From positions 186,588-250,587 of the forward strand of contig PDIP01000019.1 in assembly GCA_002811645.1 (NCBI GenBank): a stretch of 64,000 nt of DNA. Direction: 5' to 3'. The position numbers and the translations under genes are program-made. Positions 60,715 through 64,000 of this stretch are shown one piece after another (positions within the stretch are counted from its first letter, which is position 1; every line of letters begins with the position of its first letter). The notes beneath the pieces are model-generated. The model did no database searches, was not told the origin of the DNA, and saw only the letters and a program-made list of their open reading frames with translations. This DNA is from Corallochytrium limacisporum (taxonomy: Eukaryota > Opisthokonta).

Positions 60715-62640
60715 ATGCCTCAGTTTGAAACGAGCTCGGGAAGCTTTAGCTTCTTCGCCCTGACCATGATGGGCATGGTCTTGGTGTTTGCTTCTATCGG
60801 TCTACCTTGGGGTGAATTCGGAGGGCTGTACTTCTACCTGACCGGCATCTGTGACAAACCCACTGCAGTGAATGCCACATGCGAAGATTATCACGTCTCC
60901 GATAATCGCACCACAGAGGCTCTGGTTTTAGTTTGCATCGGTGGCGGACTTATCTTTCTCGGCCTAATTACTCGAATCCTTGCTCTCGGGCTTGATGTTT
61001 CCAAGAAAACAAACAAGATTGTGCGCACAGTCGCGTCTTTATTCTACGTCGGCGGCAGCGCCATGGCGTGTTCTGCTTTGGCTCCTATGATATCCTTCCT
61101 GCGGCCTTGGCAGACCGGTGCTCTGAACGTTGGGGTCGTTGTGGTAATCGTAGGATCCTTTGTTTCTGCATTCTGCGGATTGGCCAGCGCCATCCTTTCC
61201 TACCCTCCAGAGAAATTGTTGAACGACAAACGCCCTGCGGTTCCGGCACGTGTCGAACATACCTACGAGGATCCCACAACATTGAAGTCAGACAGCTCAC
61301 GGGGCCATCAGGATGAAATCGAAGTAGTACATGACAAACATTCCGACATTGTGGAGGAGCAAGAACGTCGCCATTACAAGCGGGCTATGAAGGGTCTATT
61401 CGTCACTCTTCTGCTGATCGTTGGAATCGTTGGTACTGCTTTGACTGCTTCCTTGGTCCACAGCCAGGTTAACTTGCAGCCAAGTAAGTACACCGTCTCA
61501 TCTCGTTCTGCTACCTCACACCCCATCGTTGCAACCAGCATTTATACTCAAGACCCAGTGGTCTGGGCCCCTGCCGGACGCAACGGCCTCATAATGGTAA
61601 ATGAGAATCTGGCACAGCAACAAGCAATGAACTTCAATGAGCTCAGTGACTGTGACTCTCTCTCTGTGATGCACGTGAACGTCACTCAGAATCTTAACAG
61701 AGAGCCCGATAACATCATTCTCTGCATGAGTTCTCGTAACGGCGCCGTCAACCATCGCTACCAGCTGGCGAGCAGCAACCTTGGAATCATTCCCGGATTC
61801 GAGCCGATCACTTGCGGTACAACCTGTCAAATCACTGCTGACGAAATCAATATGGTCTTCTGGGTCGCTGGTGGCGATAGTGGTGTTGTGACCATCTTGA
61901 ACCTGGAATATCCTGCGGAACCGTACAATCCCAACGCTCGGCCCACTCCATTGACCCTTACCGGATGGCAACACACCGTTGATACCGTGTTCTACGTTCA
62001 GCCTATTCCAATTGACGCTGAGTTATCGTCCGAAGGCATGCCTTTCGTCCTCATGACCACCATGGATACAAATGGTACATTCTACATTGACGCTGCCACT
62101 TACAACGACGTCACTGGTGAACTTGAGTTCTACAACACTCTGGCTCTGAAAAACACCAATGAGAACCCCGACGTCTTTGTACAACCTCGTCTAGGTATGA
62201 CTCAGAGTCCTAATGTAGTGACTTTCCGACCGGTTATGTACCGTACTTCAGATGGTGAAATTCTGGCTCAACCCGACACTGGCGTTCACTTCCTCATTTA
62301 CGACGGAAGCAAGTTCCAGACGTTCTACTTCGACACTACTATTGCTCCTTCCATCGGACCCCTCAGTGAAGTGATTGACAGCTTAATGAATCCCTTCGCG
62401 GATATATGGGTTCTGATGGAAGATGATACCGGTGAACAAATAACCGCATATGCTGTTGACGAATACGGCATGATCACGTTGTCAGACTTATCAGATGACA
62501 CACATCCAAAGTATGCCTTCAAGTATATCGAGTCTCATGCGACCGACACCCCCACGGGCATCGCTGTACTGATTGATGTCAACGCCATTGTATTGACTCT
62601 CAACCACGGGGGGGTATTGACAATTGAAGATTATGGTTAA
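60715..62640 (+). CDS. Claudin/PMP22-like tetraspan with fifth TM and large C-terminal domain
   Basis: This 641-aa membrane protein is not known to me. Four TM segments (about 12-31, 69-92, 104-128, 137-163) form an N-terminal module. Its first loop carries W32, GGLY (36-39), Cys46 and Cys56, spaced like the W-GLW-C-C signature of claudin/PMP22/SUR7-like families. An acidic-then-basic cytosolic linker (about 164-226) leads to a fifth TM (227-249). A C-terminal domain of about 390 residues follows, predicted outside or in the lumen, with N-x-T sites (HVNVTQ, TNGTFY) and beta-rich repeats such as WVAGGDSGVVTILNLEY. A propeller-like fold is a guess. The ATG has A at -3. The stop is 76 bp from the convergent neighbour. 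Confidence 0.8.
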   Translation: MPQFETSSGSFSFFALTMMGMVLVFASIGLPWGEFGGLYFYLTGICDKPTAVNATCEDYHVSDNRTTEALVLVCIGGGLIFLGLITRILALGLDVSKKTNKIVRTVASLFYVGGSAMACSALAPMISFLRPWQTGALNVGVVVVIVGSFVSAFCGLASAILSYPPEKLLNDKRPAVPARVEHTYEDPTTLKSDSSRGHQDEIEVVHDKHSDIVEEQERRHYKRAMKGLFVTLLLIVGIVGTALTASLVHSQVNLQPSKYTVSSRSATSHPIVATSIYTQDPVVWAPAGRNGLIMVNENLAQQQAMNFNELSDCDSLSVMHVNVTQNLNREPDNIILCMSSRNGAVNHRYQLASSNLGIIPGFEPITCGTTCQITADEINMVFWVAGGDSGVVTILNLEYPAEPYNPNARPTPLTLTGWQHTVDTVFYVQPIPIDAELSSEGMPFVLMTTMDTNGTFYIDAATYNDVTGELEFYNTLALKNTNENPDVFVQPRLGMTQSPNVVTFRPVMYRTSDGEILAQPDTGVHFLIYDGSKFQTFYFDTTIAPSIGPLSEVIDSLMNPFADIWVLMEDDTGEQITAYAVDEYGMITLSDLSDDTHPKYAFKYIESHATDTPTGIAVLIDVNAIVLTLNHGGVLTIEDYG

Positions 62641-62682
62641 TGCACGGGGAGTAAAATCAAAAACAAACAGCCAACTAGTTAC

Positions 62683-62688
62683 AATAAA
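62683..62688 (+). terminator. AATAAA polyadenylation hexamer
   Basis: Canonical AATAAA 43 bp after the stop of the claudin-like gene, inside the 76-bp convergent gap, so the transcripts of the two convergent genes probably overlap. Confidence 0.45.
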
Positions 62689-62716
62689 GAATTCATATAC
62701 GTCATCAAGCGATGTA

Positions 62717-63400
62717 CTATGAGTGACCGTCACCAATGAATGGGTTTTCAGATGTGACGTGATTGTGCTGTGCCCAGATCCAACCACGAAGAAATTGCTT
62801 GTGCTCAAATTCAAGATACTTCATATCCATGAGTGCGTGGTGGGCGTCCAAGGGGCTGACTGTCGGTCCAAGGTGGCTATCGTCATCGAGCTCAGAGATA
62901 TCATCGAGGGCATCCACGCTACCAAATACGTTCCCACTCTCTTGGGGACTGGTGCGTTTGATCATCTGAAGACGATCGGCCAATGTCAATGGGGGCATGT
63001 CATCATCGTCCTCGCCGAAATCGAGATCAAGATCCCTCTCAGCACTCCCAAACGGGCTACGTCTCGCACTCATTGACCCGTGTTCTGAAAGAGAGTCTTT
63101 TAGGACATTCGGATTAACAACAGGTGCATCAGTTGTACTGTGTTTTTTGTGCTTCCTCAGCCGAGGCTGTCCACGCCTTCTGGATTGGGCTTGGCTACCA
63201 AAGGGTTGCAACGATTTAGAGTCACGCAAAGACTTTAGTGGTGATGATGAGACATACTCGTGCCTAAATGGACCCTCCCTGGTGCAAGTACGCATGTAGT
63301 CTTCACATACCGTCAAGAATGCCTGGTCGAGTAGGTCCGGAATCTTACGTAGCGCCTCTCTCACAGTCTCCAGCTCGTGGATGATAGTCGAGGTCTCCAT
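62717..63400 (-). CDS. Unrecognised small protein with basic and acidic patches
   Basis: This 227-aa protein is not recognised. An N-terminal helical segment (about 1-45, ELETVREALRKIPDLLDQAF) is followed by a basic stretch SRRRGQPRLRKHKKH that could be a nuclear localisation signal. Next come a Ser-rich part, an acidic block DLDLDFGEDDDDMPPLTLAD and a C-terminal helical region. No membrane segment is present. The frame opens upstream at a GTG, but the first ATG (63400, G at -3) is the likely start. Position in the tight convergent arrangement supports a real gene. A nuclear role is only suggested by composition. Confidence 0.6.
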   Translation of the reverse strand: METSTIIHELETVREALRKIPDLLDQAFLTVCEDYMRTCTREGPFRHEYVSSSPLKSLRDSKSLQPFGSQAQSRRRGQPRLRKHKKHSTTDAPVVNPNVLKDSLSEHGSMSARRSPFGSAERDLDLDFGEDDDDMPPLTLADRLQMIKRTSPQESGNVFGSVDALDDISELDDDSHLGPTVSPLDAHHALMDMKYLEFEHKQFLRGWIWAQHNHVTSENPFIGDGHS

Positions 63401-64000
63401 GCCCGTCACCGTCACATATCGTTTCCACCGAGCAGGACCTGTCTATAAATTGGGATCATTGGTAAATAACATTTTTTTCATTATGTACAAACTGACTCAG
63501 TGATCCTGATAAGACCCGTGTTTGACATACCCCATCCACCCAATTGGTCTCATGGCCCCAAACTGCGCACAAAGGGAAGTCGTCCCATCTCTCCCCTCGA
63601 CCTTTCGCCCGGGGAGTTGGTCGGCAATGCGCGCGGACCAGTGCACACACACTGGAGGTTGGCAAACGGCGCCAAAAAATATGGTTAAGTTCCCAAAGCC
63701 CGCCGCCTTCCCTCCCTTCGCGCTTGCACACCGGCTTCCCCTCCCACTTTCCGCAGGGGCTCTCCCCTCTCTCCCGCCCCGGGTGCCCAACCCCACTACA
63801 CCCCAGGGCGAAAAAGAGGGAGGGGGGTTCCTCCATCTCAGTGGCGACAGTGCGAGAAAATAGGCCCCTGATCAATCCAGAAGTTGACCACCTGGGAATC
63901 CAGCCAATGGGGAACAGCAGGGGGGAGGGGTGTGTGTGTGTGTGTTGGCAGTACCACCCTCTGTCTGGGAATATTGTATCAAATCTACTCATTTTGATTT
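63401..64000. other. Window end, upstream of a minus-strand gene
   Basis: No gene is recognised. A C/T-rich segment at about 63695-63790 is purine-rich on the sense strand of the adjacent minus-strand gene. A TG repeat lies at 63931-63945. Overlapping frames of up to 178 codons lie on this low-complexity DNA. Confidence 0.45.

Overview
The window looks like nuclear DNA of a unicellular eukaryote. It holds 20 well-supported protein-coding genes, all readable as single uninterrupted frames (up to 1278 codons). Most start at an ATG with a purine at -3. The products are eukaryote-specific: Mediator, nuclear pore, 26S proteasome, eIF3, the mitochondrial m-AAA protease, Vac14, UBAC2 and a SUN-domain ER protein. 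A forkhead factor plus kynureninase, an AIM25-type scramblase, UBAC2-like and SUCO/Slp1-like proteins suggest an intron-poor opisthokont, either a protist relative of animals and fungi or an early-diverging fungus. That placement is an inference and was not tested by phylogeny. I recognised no tRNA, rRNA, transposon or CRISPR array.

Layout. 1-3.9 kb: gene-poor end, then a forkhead factor on the minus strand. 3.9-13.8 kb: a 9.8-kb stretch without a convincing gene, with long pyrimidine tracts and oligo-T/CGAC motifs. 13.8-22 kb: kynureninase, a mitochondrial DEAD-box-type helicase, a phospholipid scramblase-family protein and a SUCO/Slp1-like SUN protein. 22-28 kb: a two-TM unknown, a UBAC2-like rhomboid pseudoprotease, an alpha/beta hydrolase and a 204-N gap inside a G run. 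28-38.8 kb: an unrecognised helical protein, Nup160, MED10, Vac14 and Rpn8. 40-49 kb: eIF3c, a phytochrome-type photoreceptor and an AFG3-type m-AAA protease. 49-64 kb: an ABCG half-transporter, SGTA, a claudin-like membrane protein with a large C-terminal domain and a small basic/acidic unknown. Wide divergent spacers of 4 kb separate some of these.

The genes are mostly housekeeping and do not form one pathway. They are arranged in alternating orientation, with tight convergent 3' ends (about 80-400 bp) and wide divergent 5' regions (0.7-9.8 kb).

The most striking gene is the phytochrome at 43.7-46.5 kb. Its photosensory module keeps the bilin-binding Cys, PASDIP, SPMH and PRxSF motifs, and its ATPase domain looks intact. 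The phospho-accepting His of the kinase and the phospho-accepting Asp of the receiver are both replaced. Other notable items are a claudin-signature protein fused to an extra TM and ectodomain, a forkhead protein with a histone-H1-like Lys/Ala tail, and a UBAC2 relative lacking the UBA domain.
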